A stretch of DNA of 64,000 nt from Paenibacillus yonginensis (GCF_001685395.1 NZ_CP014167.1:1555501-1619500); one strand, 5' to 3'. Positions 54,184 to 62,919 are shown, counted from the first letter of the stretch. Notes: generated by a model not told the origin, from the letters alone. A program made the numbers and translations.

Positions 54184-57100
54184 ATGAAAGTAGTCCTGTT
54201 CTCAGCCTCCCAGTCTGCGCTTCGGGATCTCTCCACGGTGTATCCCCGGATGAGGGAGCAAGAGAGAGAAGCACTCACCTTATCCGTGTTTAATCTGGAG
54301 GGTTCATTTGACGATGATCCGCTTTGCAGCATCCAATCCGCCGCAGAAGAAGCGGATCTCATCCTCCTGGATGCCCACGGGAGCCCGGCGGAGAAGCTCC
54401 AGCCCGTGATCGGAATATGCAAATCTGTAAAGGCCAAGCTGATCCCGGTAGGGGGCAATTATCGCCAAATGGAGGGAGCTCTGTCGCTTGGCGAAATGAC
54501 CCCGAAGGAACAAGAGTCCAGACAGCAAATCCGTGCCTATTGGCAGGGTTCTGGCCTTCAGAACCTGGAGCACCTGTTAGCCTATCTCCTGCATCAATAC
54601 AGCGGGCGCCCTGATCAGTGGGCTTGCCCTCCGGTTCCCGTTCTGCTTGAAGGGATACAGATCATGGAGGCCGAAACGGGGGAACAGTTTGAGACGACCG
54701 GCGACTACTGGAAGGCAGCGGGAGCCGAGCTCTCAAAACCAACGGTTGCGGTTCTCTTTATGGGGAACTCGTATCCCTTGGATACCCGGCCTGTCGTTTC
54801 TTCCATCATCCGCAAAATTCGGGAACAAGCCGGAGCCAATGTTCTGCCCGTCGGCTTTGCCTCCATTGCCGGTATCGATGTCCAGAAGCTGCGGCATTAT
54901 TTGAGCTGCGGCGGGGCGGATGGATCGCAGGTTCGGCTGATCGTCAATTTCATCCCGTTCCGCCTGGGGTCGGGACCTACAGGCGGTGATTCGGCCCAGG
55001 TCATGGAGCTGCTCGAGGAGCTGAAGGTTCCGCTGGTGCATCCTTTTTTCCTCACCCGCAAACAGCGTTCAGATTGGGAATCCTCCCCTCAAGGATTAGC
55101 TCCCTCGGAATTTATGGTCCAGATGATGCTGCCGGAATTGGACGGGGCGATTGACCTGCTGCCGGTAGCTACCATGGAACCGGGCGGGGGAGACGACGAG
55201 ATAGGCTCCCATTGGAAGCAGCTTTCGGTGATCGGCGACCGGGCAGATCGTTTGGTCAGACGTATAACGAGATACCTGACTCTGCAGAGCAAGCCGAGAG
55301 AGGATAAAAAGGTCGCCATCATCGGATACAATTACCCGCCGGGTGAAGGCAATTTGTTTGGCGGGTCGTTTCTGGATACCTTTGAATCGCTGTCCCGCAT
55401 TCTTTCCCATTTGAAAAAAGAAGGCTACCAAGTGGAAGAAATGACCGGAGAGGAAATCCGCAGCAAAATGCTGCAGGAAGGACTGGTCAATTCCGCCGTT
55501 TGGGCCGATGGGAATTCCCGGTCCGGCTTGATCCCTTTTCCTGCTAAGCAGTATCAGCATTCCCGCAATCCCAAGAGAGCCCAATCGATGCTGCAGCGCT
55601 GGGGCCCCCCTCCGGGTGAGGTGATGGCGGAGAAGGAGCATTTTCAAATTCCGGGCTTTATCAATGGCCATGTCTTTATAGGGCTGCAGCCGACCCGGGG
55701 GATTCATGAGGATCCTTCCAAATCCTATCATGACAAATCCCAGCTGCCGCCTCATCAATACCTGGCGTTCTACCAATATATCCGTGAACATTTCCAGGCC
55801 GATGCCCTGCTTCATATCGGTACGCACGGCACGCTGGAATTCATGGAAGGCAAAGAAGCGGGCATGTCGCAGGATTGTCTGCCGGATGAGCTGATCGGGG
55901 ATCTCCCGCATTTCTACTACTATTACATGGGGAATCCTTCGGAAGCGATGATCGCCAAGCGGAGAAGTCATGCAGTGCTGATCAGCTATCAGTCACCTCC
56001 GTTTGAAGAAGCGGAGCTGTACGGGGATTTCAATAAGCTGGATGGGCTTCTGCACGACTATTATCAGGCTCAAAGGCTGAATCCCGGGCAGGCGGAAGAG
56101 CTGGTCCTTCAAATCCGGGAAGCTGCCCAATCGCTTCACTTAAATGGAGATGACCTGGAAGAGATAGAGAAGGAGCTGTACCGGATGCGCCGTTCCTTGA
56201 TTCCTCATGGACTGCATATCCTGGGTGACAGGAACAGCCGGCAGCATGCAGCGGATTATATGGGGTTTGTATTGAAGCATGACCGGGCGGAAGCCCGTTC
56301 CCTTGTCTCTTTGTTGGCTGCGCGCAAGCAGTGGGATTACGAGCAGCTGGTGGAGCGAAATCAGCTGGAAGCCCTTGAAAGTCTGGATAAAGAGGCCGCC
56401 GCGGTTACTGATCTATTTGCGCGGACCGGTGAAATTCCGTTCACTCGCTCCGGTTCCCCGGAATGGGAGCAGGAGTGGTCCAAAACCTGGGCGTTCGGCA
56501 AACAAGCCTTTGAGCTGGCGCAGGCAAACCGCGAGCTGGAGCAGCTGACCCATGCCTTGGACGGGAAGTATGTTCCGGCCAAGCTGGCCGGCGATGTGGT
56601 GCGTCATCCGCATATTTTGCCGTCCGGATACAATTTGTATCAGTTTGACCCCCGTGCCGTTCCCAGCGACACTGCAGTCAAGCGGGGAGAGAGATTGGCA
56701 GCGAACACACTCGCCTTATACAAGAAGGAGCAAGGAGCGTTTCCTTCGACGATTGCTGTTGTCATGTGGGGATTGGAAACGTCCCGGACCCAGGGAGAGA
56801 CATTTGGTCAAATCCTGAGTTATTTGGGGGCGCGAATCGCCCGGCGAAATGCCTTGAATCAACCCGTATATGAATTTATTCCCGTTCAAGAGCTTGGCAG
56901 GCCCCGAATGAATGTGGTGATTAATATTTGCGGTTTCTTCCGGGACATGTTCCCTAATTTAATCGAAGATCTGAACCAGTTGTTTGAGCAGATTTCCACC
57001 TTGGAAGAAGACGACACTGACAACGAATTCAAGAAGCAGACTCACCGGATCTATGAGCAGCTTGTGAAAGACGGAATGAACCCTAAGGCGGCCTGGGATC

Positions 57101-57837
57101 TGGCGTGCGCCCGGATCTTCGGTCCCGCTGAAGGTGAATATGGAGCCCGGGTCAACAAGCTGGTGGAGACGCGGGCCTGGACGGAAGAGGCGGATTTGGG
57201 ACGAAGCTATATGGACAGCTTGAAGTATGTCTACAGCCGCCAAACCAGGGGCCAAGAGGCAGGTGATCTGTTCAGCATGAATTTGAAGGCGGTCGACATC
57301 GTCTCCCAGGTTCGAAGCAATCATGAACATGAAGTCACCGATTTGGATCATTATTATGAATATTTTGGCGGTCTGGCGAAATCAGTGGAATTGTCCAAAG
57401 GGACGCGGGCGGAAATCTACATTTCGGATACGACCGGCCAACATGTGCTTACGGAGGATGTGCAGGCTTCGATTCAACGGGGTCTGCAGACGAGAATTCT
57501 GAATCCGAAATGGATGGACGGACTCTTGGAGCATTCCTATCACGGCGTCCAGAAAATAGCGGAGCGGTTCCATAACATGCTGGGCCTTGCCGCCACGACC
57601 TCAAAGGTGGAAACCTGGATGTTCTCGGCGCTGCATGAAACCTACGTAGCGGATGAGCAGCGAAGCAGGCAGATGGAGGAGAACAACCGCTGGGCCTACC
57701 ATCATATGCTTGAAACGCTGCTGGAGAGCCATCAGCGGCAGTATTGGGAGGCTTCCGAGGAAGAGCTGAGCCGCCTTTACAACCGGATGATGGAGCTGGA
57801 GGGTGAACTGGAAGGAAGCGAAGCCGAGCCGGTTTAG
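54184..57837 (+). CDS. CobN/BchH-like large metallochelatase subunit
   Basis: A 1217-residue protein with full-length CobN/BchH architecture. It carries the family hallmarks IGYNYPPGEGNLFGGSFLDT, HIGTHGTLEFMEGKEAGMS (conserved His and Glu of the active site), VVMWGLETSRTQGETFGQIL and NICGFFRDMFPNLI. Relatives insert Co into hydrogenobyrinate or Mg into protoporphyrin; CobN-type proteins such as HmuS also occur in haem-uptake loci of Bacteroidota. No cobalamin or chlorophyll genes are present, and the operon starts with a Zur box, so zinc chemistry on an imported chelate is inferred. ATG 54184 follows AGAGGAGGAAGTAAACG. Confidence 0.9.
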   Translation: MKVVLFSASQSALRDLSTVYPRMREQEREALTLSVFNLEGSFDDDPLCSIQSAAEEADLILLDAHGSPAEKLQPVIGICKSVKAKLIPVGGNYRQMEGALSLGEMTPKEQESRQQIRAYWQGSGLQNLEHLLAYLLHQYSGRPDQWACPPVPVLLEGIQIMEAETGEQFETTGDYWKAAGAELSKPTVAVLFMGNSYPLDTRPVVSSIIRKIREQAGANVLPVGFASIAGIDVQKLRHYLSCGGADGSQVRLIVNFIPFRLGSGPTGGDSAQVMELLEELKVPLVHPFFLTRKQRSDWESSPQGLAPSEFMVQMMLPELDGAIDLLPVATMEPGGGDDEIGSHWKQLSVIGDRADRLVRRITRYLTLQSKPREDKKVAIIGYNYPPGEGNLFGGSFLDTFESLSRILSHLKKEGYQVEEMTGEEIRSKMLQEGLVNSAVWADGNSRSGLIPFPAKQYQHSRNPKRAQSMLQRWGPPPGEVMAEKEHFQIPGFINGHVFIGLQPTRGIHEDPSKSYHDKSQLPPHQYLAFYQYIREHFQADALLHIGTHGTLEFMEGKEAGMSQDCLPDELIGDLPHFYYYYMGNPSEAMIAKRRSHAVLISYQSPPFEEAELYGDFNKLDGLLHDYYQAQRLNPGQAEELVLQIREAAQSLHLNGDDLEEIEKELYRMRRSLIPHGLHILGDRNSRQHAADYMGFVLKHDRAEARSLVSLLAARKQWDYEQLVERNQLEALESLDKEAAAVTDLFARTGEIPFTRSGSPEWEQEWSKTWAFGKQAFELAQANRELEQLTHALDGKYVPAKLAGDVVRHPHILPSGYNLYQFDPRAVPSDTAVKRGERLAANTLALYKKEQGAFPSTIAVVMWGLETSRTQGETFGQILSYLGARIARRNALNQPVYEFIPVQELGRPRMNVVINICGFFRDMFPNLIEDLNQLFEQISTLEEDDTDNEFKKQTHRIYEQLVKDGMNPKAAWDLACARIFGPAEGEYGARVNKLVETRAWTEEADLGRSYMDSLKYVYSRQTRGQEAGDLFSMNLKAVDIVSQVRSNHEHEVTDLDHYYEYFGGLAKSVELSKGTRAEIYISDTTGQHVLTEDVQASIQRGLQTRILNPKWMDGLLEHSYHGVQKIAERFHNMLGLAATTSKVETWMFSALHETYVADEQRSRQMEENNRWAYHHMLETLLESHQRQYWEASEEELSRLYNRMMELEGELEGSEAEPV

Positions 57838-57862
57838 ATTTATCAAGGAAAATGTCAGCAGA

Positions 57863-57911
57863 GAAAGGGAATTGTCCTGTCCGGGTCAGTCCCTTTCTTG
57901 CTTTTTCTTCT
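57863..57911 (+). terminator. Terminator after the CobN-like gene
   Basis: GAAAGGGA pairs with TCCCTTTC, followed by TTGCTTTTTC. Confidence 0.8.
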
Positions 57912-57960
57912 TTACTTTTCTAATAAGGACTTTTCAAAAGGGATCAACTCTGTTATTCTT

Positions 57961-57981
57961 TATTCGTAATTATTACGATTA
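57961..57981 (+). promoter_or_regulatory. Zur box upstream of the DUF3024-flavoprotein-FeoB-like operon
   Basis: TATTCGTAA-TTA-TTACGATTA is a 9-3-9 palindrome with one mismatched pair. It starts 94 bp before the first gene and lies after the preceding terminator. Confidence 0.85.
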
Positions 57982-58054
57982 AATATAGAGAAGCGTCTTT
58001 GCTCGTATAATTACGGTTTACTTTCTCAACTATGGGACGGAGTGTGAACAACAG

Positions 58055-58393
58055 ATGCTGGATTCCTTCACCTTAACCCGAATCGGGGCCATTATGAATG
58101 GTTATATCGCGCAAAAGGTTCCCCCTGAACTGCGTGTTTCTGTTCGGTTGACTTATGACATCAGCAGGGACGAATTAATTCTGGCGGAAGAACGTCCTTC
58201 TGCCTGCCGATATGTATGGGACAAGGTCAACATCGCAAGGTTTTGCTGGAGCGAGGAAGGATGGAGGGTATATGCGCCTAGTTCAGAAGACAAGAGCTGG
58301 ATCTGCGTTGATGTTATCCAGCCTTCCATGGATTTTGAAGCCCAGCTGGAACAAGTAGAACGGGACTCGCTGGGGATTTTTTGGCCGGAATAA
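58055..58393 (+). CDS. DUF3024-type small protein
   Basis: A 112-residue protein resembling the DUF3024 group. Landmarks are LRVSVRLTYDISRDELILAE and KVNIARFCWSEEGWRVYAPS. Function is unknown; the two Cys (SACRYVW, ARFCWS) are isolated. TTG or ATG choices are limited: ATG 58055 is the in-frame start, after GGACGGAGTGTGAACAAC. It opens a predicted Zur-controlled operon. Confidence 0.7.
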   Translation: MLDSFTLTRIGAIMNGYIAQKVPPELRVSVRLTYDISRDELILAEERPSACRYVWDKVNIARFCWSEEGWRVYAPSSEDKSWICVDVIQPSMDFEAQLEQVERDSLGIFWPE

Positions 58394-58454
58394 CAAGGGT
58401 TCGTTATTCACGGTTCATTTTAACACTGTAATGACATCAACTGGAGGGATTTCC

Positions 58455-59582
58455 ATGGAGACAATGGATTGTATTATCGTAGGCGCAGGACCTTCCGGTA
58501 TCGGGCTTGGCATAGTGCTGCAGGATTTGAAGCTGACTAACTTTTGTGTGCTGGAACGGGATTCCGTGGGGGCCTCCTTCAGGTTATGGCCTAAAGAAAT
58601 GCGGATGATTACCCCTTCTTTTACGGGCAACGCCTACGGGCTTCTGGATCTGAACACGATTTCCATCGACACCTCCCCGGCTTTTACCTTGGGCACCGAA
58701 CACCCATCGGGTCAAGAGTACGCGGATTATCTGGAAGCTGTTGCGAAATATAAAGAACTTCCGATTCAAACCGGGGTGGATGTAACGCGGATCGAGCCGA
58801 CGTCCGAAGGGTTTCTTGTCTATACCAGCAAAGGTGTTATGAGCAGCCGGTTTGTGGTTTGGGCGGCTGGGGAGTTCCAGTATCCGAATCTGGGCGGATT
58901 CCCCGGAGCCGAACACTGCATACATAACAGTCTGGTACAGAGCTGGGATGATCATGTCAGTGAGGAAAGGATCGTCATCGGCGGGTTTGAGAGCGGGGCG
59001 GATTCGGCTATTCATTTAAGCCGGGCAGGAACGAAAGTGACGATCATTGACCGGGGCGTCAAATGGCTGGATAAAGACAGCAGCGATCCCAGCATGGAGC
59101 TTTCGCCTTTCACTAAAGACCGGGTCAAGGCCCTTGATGCCGGAGCTAAAATCGATTTTGCCGGCGGTTTGGAAGTGCAGTGGGTAGAGCCGGATGAGCA
59201 GGGCGGATTTGTTGTTTATGCCGAGGACATGGAGGGGACAAGCCGGTTGTTCAAGACCGCCGCTTCGCCTATCCTTGCAACGGGATTTAAAGGCAGTCTG
59301 GGTCTGATCGAATCGCTGCTGGAGCGGGGGGAAGACGGGCAGATTCTTCTAAGCCAGGTAGACGAGTCGACACGGACGCCGGGGCTGTTTGTCTCCGGGC
59401 CAAGTGTCGTTCATCAGCATTTGAAGCTTTGTTTTATTTACAAGTTCCGCCAGCGGTTTGCCGTCATTGCCGGGGTTATGGCCGAGCGGCTGGGACTTTC
59501 CACTGAAGCGCTGGAAAATTACCGCAGAAAAACAATGCTGCTGGACGACCTGTCCTGCTGCGAGGAAGACTGCACATGCTGA
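58455..59582 (+). CDS. FAD/NAD(P)-binding oxidoreductase with Cys-rich C-terminal tail
   Basis: A 375-residue flavoprotein of the FMO/thioredoxin-reductase-like fold. CIIVGAGPSGIGLGIVLQDL is the FAD Rossmann loop, FVVWAAGEFQYPNLGGFPG and IVIGGFESGADSAIHLSRAG the second (NADPH) dinucleotide site, and GLFVSGPSVVHQH the C-terminal FAD contact. The last ten residues contain CCEEDCTC, four Cys that could bind metal or form disulfides. ATG 58455 follows TGGAGGGATTTCC. It overlaps the FeoB-like gene by seven bases. Substrate unknown. Confidence 0.85.
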   Translation: METMDCIIVGAGPSGIGLGIVLQDLKLTNFCVLERDSVGASFRLWPKEMRMITPSFTGNAYGLLDLNTISIDTSPAFTLGTEHPSGQEYADYLEAVAKYKELPIQTGVDVTRIEPTSEGFLVYTSKGVMSSRFVVWAAGEFQYPNLGGFPGAEHCIHNSLVQSWDDHVSEERIVIGGFESGADSAIHLSRAGTKVTIIDRGVKWLDKDSSDPSMELSPFTKDRVKALDAGAKIDFAGGLEVQWVEPDEQGGFVVYAEDMEGTSRLFKTAASPILATGFKGSLGLIESLLERGEDGQILLSQVDESTRTPGLFVSGPSVVHQHLKLCFIYKFRQRFAVIAGVMAERLGLSTEALENYRRKTMLLDDLSCCEEDCTC

Positions 59583-61237
59583 ATGCGGCGGCCCAGCTGG
59601 CACCCGGCAAGCAGCACGTTGTTCTGATAGGCTTTGAGTCCTCCGGCAAATCCTCCTTATTCCGGGGCTTGACGGGCGAAGCAACCGGGGAGGAAGCCAA
59701 TTTCAAAGGTTCTACCGTCATGTCGCGTCAAGCAAGGTTCACGGAGGACATGGATCTGATTGATCTGCCCGGCATGCGGCTGAAGGATGACAGTCTGACG
59801 ACCCGGATCGCCATGCAGCATTTGTCAGAATCAGACCGGGTGCTGTTAGTCGTCCGGGGCACGCATGCTTCCGAGGAACTGCCCCGCCTGCTCGAAGCCG
59901 CTCAAGTTGAATCCAAACCGGGCGTGCTGGTCTTAACCTTCGAAGATAAGACAACCACTCAGCTTTATCAGCTGGCCGAACAGCTCAAGGATTGGCTGGG
60001 TATCCCCGTTATAACGGTAGACACCCGTCATTTATCGGAAGGGAAAATCCGGCAGATTCAAGCCGGGCTGCGGCTATCACGGCCTATTCGTCAGGGGGCA
60101 GCTGCGCCGGATATGGTTATGGAGGCCGTTAAGCCGCAGGAAACCTGGTTTGAGCATGCGGTTTGGGGAAGATGGCTTTCGCTTTGTACTTTGTTATTGA
60201 TGTTTGCGCTGCCGGTTGTTTTGGCGTATCTAATCTCAGGCTGGCTGCAGCCGCTGCTCGATTCCGCCATTATTGATCCGGTCAAACAAGGACTCCAAGC
60301 AGCCCCGGCGTTCATTCAATCCTTATTGATCGGCGATTACGGGTTAATCTCTCTAGGCTTGTATTCTTTTGTTTGGGCTTTCCCCGTGGTACTGCTGCTT
60401 GGCTTCAGCCTGGCGGTCGTGGAGGAAAGCGGCTTGAAGGACCGGATAACGGATTCGCTTGATGGCTGGCTTAGGAAAATAGGCTTGACGGGCAGGGATT
60501 TGATCCCCGTCATTTCCGGCTTTGGCTGCAACGTTGTAGCCGTCTTCCAGAGCAGAACCTGCAGCAGCTGCACCCGTCAGGCCTGCGTATCCCTGATCGC
60601 TTTCGGCTCTGCCTGCAGCTATCAGATCGGCGCCTCGCTGTCGATCTTCAGCTCGGCCGGAAGGCTATGGCTGTTTGTCCCTTATCTGGCCGTCCTATTT
60701 ATAGCGGGAGCGGTTCATACCCGGATTTGGAACCGGCACGGCCATAACCTCCCGCTGCCGGCTTATGAAGCCAAAACCTTCCTGCAGGTGCCTTCCGGCA
60801 AAGCCGTATCCTGGCGGCTGCGCTCGGTCATCAAGCAGTTTCTGACCCAGGCTATGCCGATCTTTCTGCTTATTTGCCTGGTGGCCGCAAGCTTAAATTA
60901 TTGGGGCGTGCTGAACAAGCTTTCTGAATGGGCTGCACCTGCCTTGCAGATCTTCAGGCTGCCCGAAGAAGCTTCGAACGGAATCCTGTTCTCCGTGCTG
61001 CGCAAAGACGGATTATTAACGCTGAACCAGGATGGAGGAGCTCTGGTTGCCAGCCTGCAGACGTCACAGCTGTTTGTTCTGGTATTTCTGGCCTCGACAT
61101 TGACAGCGTGCCTCGTTACGCTCTGGACGATCCGCAAAGAAATGGGGATACGGACAGCCGCGTCTATTGCGGGCAAGCAGCTCTTGACATCGGTGTGTGT
61201 CTCGATGCTGATCGCCTGGTTGACGGCTTGGCATTAA
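59576..61237 (+). CDS. FeoB-like transporter with Cys-rich pore and degenerate G4 motif
   Basis: A 553-residue protein: GTPase domain (1-165) with G1 GFESSGKSS (19-27) and G3 DLPG, then about ten helices. The FeoB gate motif appears as SGFGCNVVAVFQSRTCSSCT followed by RQACVSLIAFGSACSYQIG, with four to five Cys where FeoB has few. The usual NKxD nucleotide motif is not recognisable (TFEDKTT), so guanine specificity is doubtful. It is shorter than FeoB and has no FeoA. Behind a Zur box, a zinc-linked role is likelier than iron. ATG 59576 overlaps the flavoprotein stop. Confidence 0.85.
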   Translation: MLNAAAQLAPGKQHVVLIGFESSGKSSLFRGLTGEATGEEANFKGSTVMSRQARFTEDMDLIDLPGMRLKDDSLTTRIAMQHLSESDRVLLVVRGTHASEELPRLLEAAQVESKPGVLVLTFEDKTTTQLYQLAEQLKDWLGIPVITVDTRHLSEGKIRQIQAGLRLSRPIRQGAAAPDMVMEAVKPQETWFEHAVWGRWLSLCTLLLMFALPVVLAYLISGWLQPLLDSAIIDPVKQGLQAAPAFIQSLLIGDYGLISLGLYSFVWAFPVVLLLGFSLAVVEESGLKDRITDSLDGWLRKIGLTGRDLIPVISGFGCNVVAVFQSRTCSSCTRQACVSLIAFGSACSYQIGASLSIFSSAGRLWLFVPYLAVLFIAGAVHTRIWNRHGHNLPLPAYEAKTFLQVPSGKAVSWRLRSVIKQFLTQAMPIFLLICLVAASLNYWGVLNKLSEWAAPALQIFRLPEEASNGILFSVLRKDGLLTLNQDGGALVASLQTSQLFVLVFLASTLTACLVTLWTIRKEMGIRTAASIAGKQLLTSVCVSMLIAWLTAWH

Positions 61238-61259
61238 TCGGATAGATCGAAGACACCTG

Positions 61260-61318
61260 TTTACAAATCGTAATCGTTACGATATAATCGAATCTTGTAA
61301 TCGTAATTATTACGAATA
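61260..61318 (+). promoter_or_regulatory. znuA promoter with two Zur boxes
   Basis: TTTACA (61260-61265) and TATAAT (61283-61288) with 17-bp spacing. Box A, AAATCGTAA-TCG-TTACGATAT (61265-61285), fills the spacer; box B, TAATCGTAA-TTA-TTACGAATA (61298-61318), lies downstream. Centres are 33 bp apart, about three helical turns. Confidence 0.88.
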
Positions 61319-61415
61319 ATTAACAGGTACATAGTTATTGGCCAGTCAGAACTAGACGGCCAAAGCTTATCGAAAGACACGGTTTAAAGGGTTCTATTAG
61401 AAAAGGGGTTTAGAA

Positions 61416-62426
61416 ATGAAACGCAGGAAACAGCTACTCGTTATACTTTCATTATCTTTAGTTCTGGTTGCAGCAGGATGCGGATCGAAACAGACCGGAG
61501 GTCAAAGTCAAGCCGGGGATGCTGTGTCAGCATCCAACTCATCGGCGGTATCGACTGCCGGGGTGAAACTTAAGATTGAAACAAGCTTCTACCCGATGTA
61601 CGAATTTACCCGTCACGTAGCGGGCGATCTTGCCGAGGTGCACAATCTGGTTCCGGCTGGCGCCGAACCTCACGATTGGGAGCCTACGCCCAAGGATATT
61701 GCAGAAATTACGGATGCAGACGTATTGGTCTATAATGGCGCAGGTATGGAGGGCTGGATCGACCAGGTCACTTCCAGTGCGACAGGCGGACATTTGAATC
61801 TCATTGAAGCCAGCAAAGGACTGGATATCATGGACGGCTTTGTGGAAGAGGAAGAAGGCGAATCCGGCGAAGAAGAGGCTGGCCAGGATCAGGATCACTC
61901 GGGACTGGACCCTCACGTCTGGCTGTCTCCGGCACTTGCCATCAAGGAAGTTCAAAATATCGAGCAGGGTTTGTCTCAAGCCGATCCGGCCGATGCAGAT
62001 ACGTTCAAAGCCAATGCTGATGCTTATATAGCCGAGCTGCAAACGCTGGATCAGCAGTTTAAGGACAGCCTGAAAGATCCAAAACGCACGGATTTCATCA
62101 CGCAGCATGCGGCGTTCGGTTATTTGGCTAGAGAATACGGCCTGACGCAGGTGCCTATTGCCGGCTTGTCGCCGGATCAGGAGCCGTCAGCTGCCAAAAT
62201 GGCGGAGATTGTACAATTCGCCAAGGAACACCAGGTGAAGACGATCTTTTTTGAAACGCTGGTTTCATCCAATGTTGCTGAGACCATCGCCAAGGAAATC
62301 GGCGCCAAGTCGGATGTGCTGAATCCGCTGGAAGGGTTGACCGATGAAGAGCTGGCCCAGAACCAGAATTATATTAGTGTCATGAAACAGAATCTGACCG
62401 CGCTGCAAAAAGCTTTGAATGAATAA
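61416..62426 (+). CDS. znuA: Zinc-binding lipoprotein of the ZnuA/AdcA type
   Basis: A 336-residue cluster A-I binding protein. The lipobox VAAGCGSK marks lipid anchoring. Metal ligands fit the family: His in GAEPHDWEPTP, His in LDPHVWLSP, His in TQHAAFGYLAREYG, and an acidic ligand region near FFETLVSSNVAE. The loop before LDPHVW is unusually acidic (EEEEGESGEEE) and has few His. ATG 61416 follows AAAAGGGGTTTAGA. No znuB or znuC is adjacent; the permease and ATPase must be encoded elsewhere. Controlled by two Zur boxes. Confidence 0.93.
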   Translation: MKRRKQLLVILSLSLVLVAAGCGSKQTGGQSQAGDAVSASNSSAVSTAGVKLKIETSFYPMYEFTRHVAGDLAEVHNLVPAGAEPHDWEPTPKDIAEITDADVLVYNGAGMEGWIDQVTSSATGGHLNLIEASKGLDIMDGFVEEEEGESGEEEAGQDQDHSGLDPHVWLSPALAIKEVQNIEQGLSQADPADADTFKANADAYIAELQTLDQQFKDSLKDPKRTDFITQHAAFGYLAREYGLTQVPIAGLSPDQEPSAAKMAEIVQFAKEHQVKTIFFETLVSSNVAETIAKEIGAKSDVLNPLEGLTDEELAQNQNYISVMKQNLTALQKALNE

Positions 62427-62522
62427 CTCGTATCACTCTTATAACGGCATTTTACAATGCAATCAAAACCCGATCTAAAAAAACAATCTAACCCAATTTA
62501 TAAACAGAAAGGTTGATTTTCA

Positions 62523-62792
62523 GTGGCTAAAAAATCCAAAGTGGTAAAAGAACTAAAACGCCAGGCCTTGGTAGAGAAATATGCGGAGAAAAGAAGAGAG
62601 CTGAAAGCCAAAGGGGATTACGAAGCTTTGCAGAAGCTGCCGCGTGATTCGTCCGCAACAAGACTTCACAGCCGCTGCTCGGTGAGCGGCAGACCAAGAG
62701 GTTACCTCAGCAAATATAAAGTATCCCGGATTGTATTCCGTGAACTGGCTCATCAGGGACGGATTCCGGGCGTGAAGAAAGCCAGCTGGTAA
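62523..62792 (+). CDS. rpsN: Ribosomal protein S14, zinc-free (C-) form
   Basis: An 89-residue S14. [20 protein letters not shown] and [17 protein letters not shown] are universal S14 segments, but the paired CxxC zinc ribbon of the C+ form is missing; only one Cys remains. Replacing zinc-binding ribosomal proteins is a standard Zur-controlled zinc-sparing response. GTG 62523 is the start; AAAGG lies ten bases upstream. It probably shares the znuA transcript (96-bp gap) and ends at a terminator. Confidence 0.95.
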   Translation: MAKKSKVVKELKRQALVEKYAEKRRELKAKGDYEALQKLPRDSSATRLHSRCSVSGRPRGYLSKYKVSRIVFRELAHQGRIPGVKKASW

Positions 62793-62863
62793 GCAGAGTA
62801 TTAACGAAACGGGCTTTAATTGTGCTTGGTTGAGCTTTAATCGAGTTTTAAGCTTTAAATAAC

Positions 62864-62919
62864 AAAAGCGGCGATCCGCCTTCGGAGTTTTTCATCCGGG
62901 CAGATCGCCGTTTTCTTTT
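62864..62919 (+). terminator. Terminator after rpsN
   Basis: AAAAGCGGCGATC pairs with GATCGCCGTTTTCTTTT. Confidence 0.85.

Noticed and set aside
48342-57837. Reading the operon as an ordinary cobalamin uptake and cobaltochelatase unit
   Set aside because: There is no cob gene and no sign of a cobalamin riboswitch in the 345-bp leader, whereas a perfect Zur-type palindrome sits on the promoter. Cobalt use is not excluded.
59576-61237. Annotating the FeoB-like gene as a ferrous iron importer
   Set aside because: No feoA, altered pore and G4 motifs, and a Zur-type rather than Fur-type box at the operon start.
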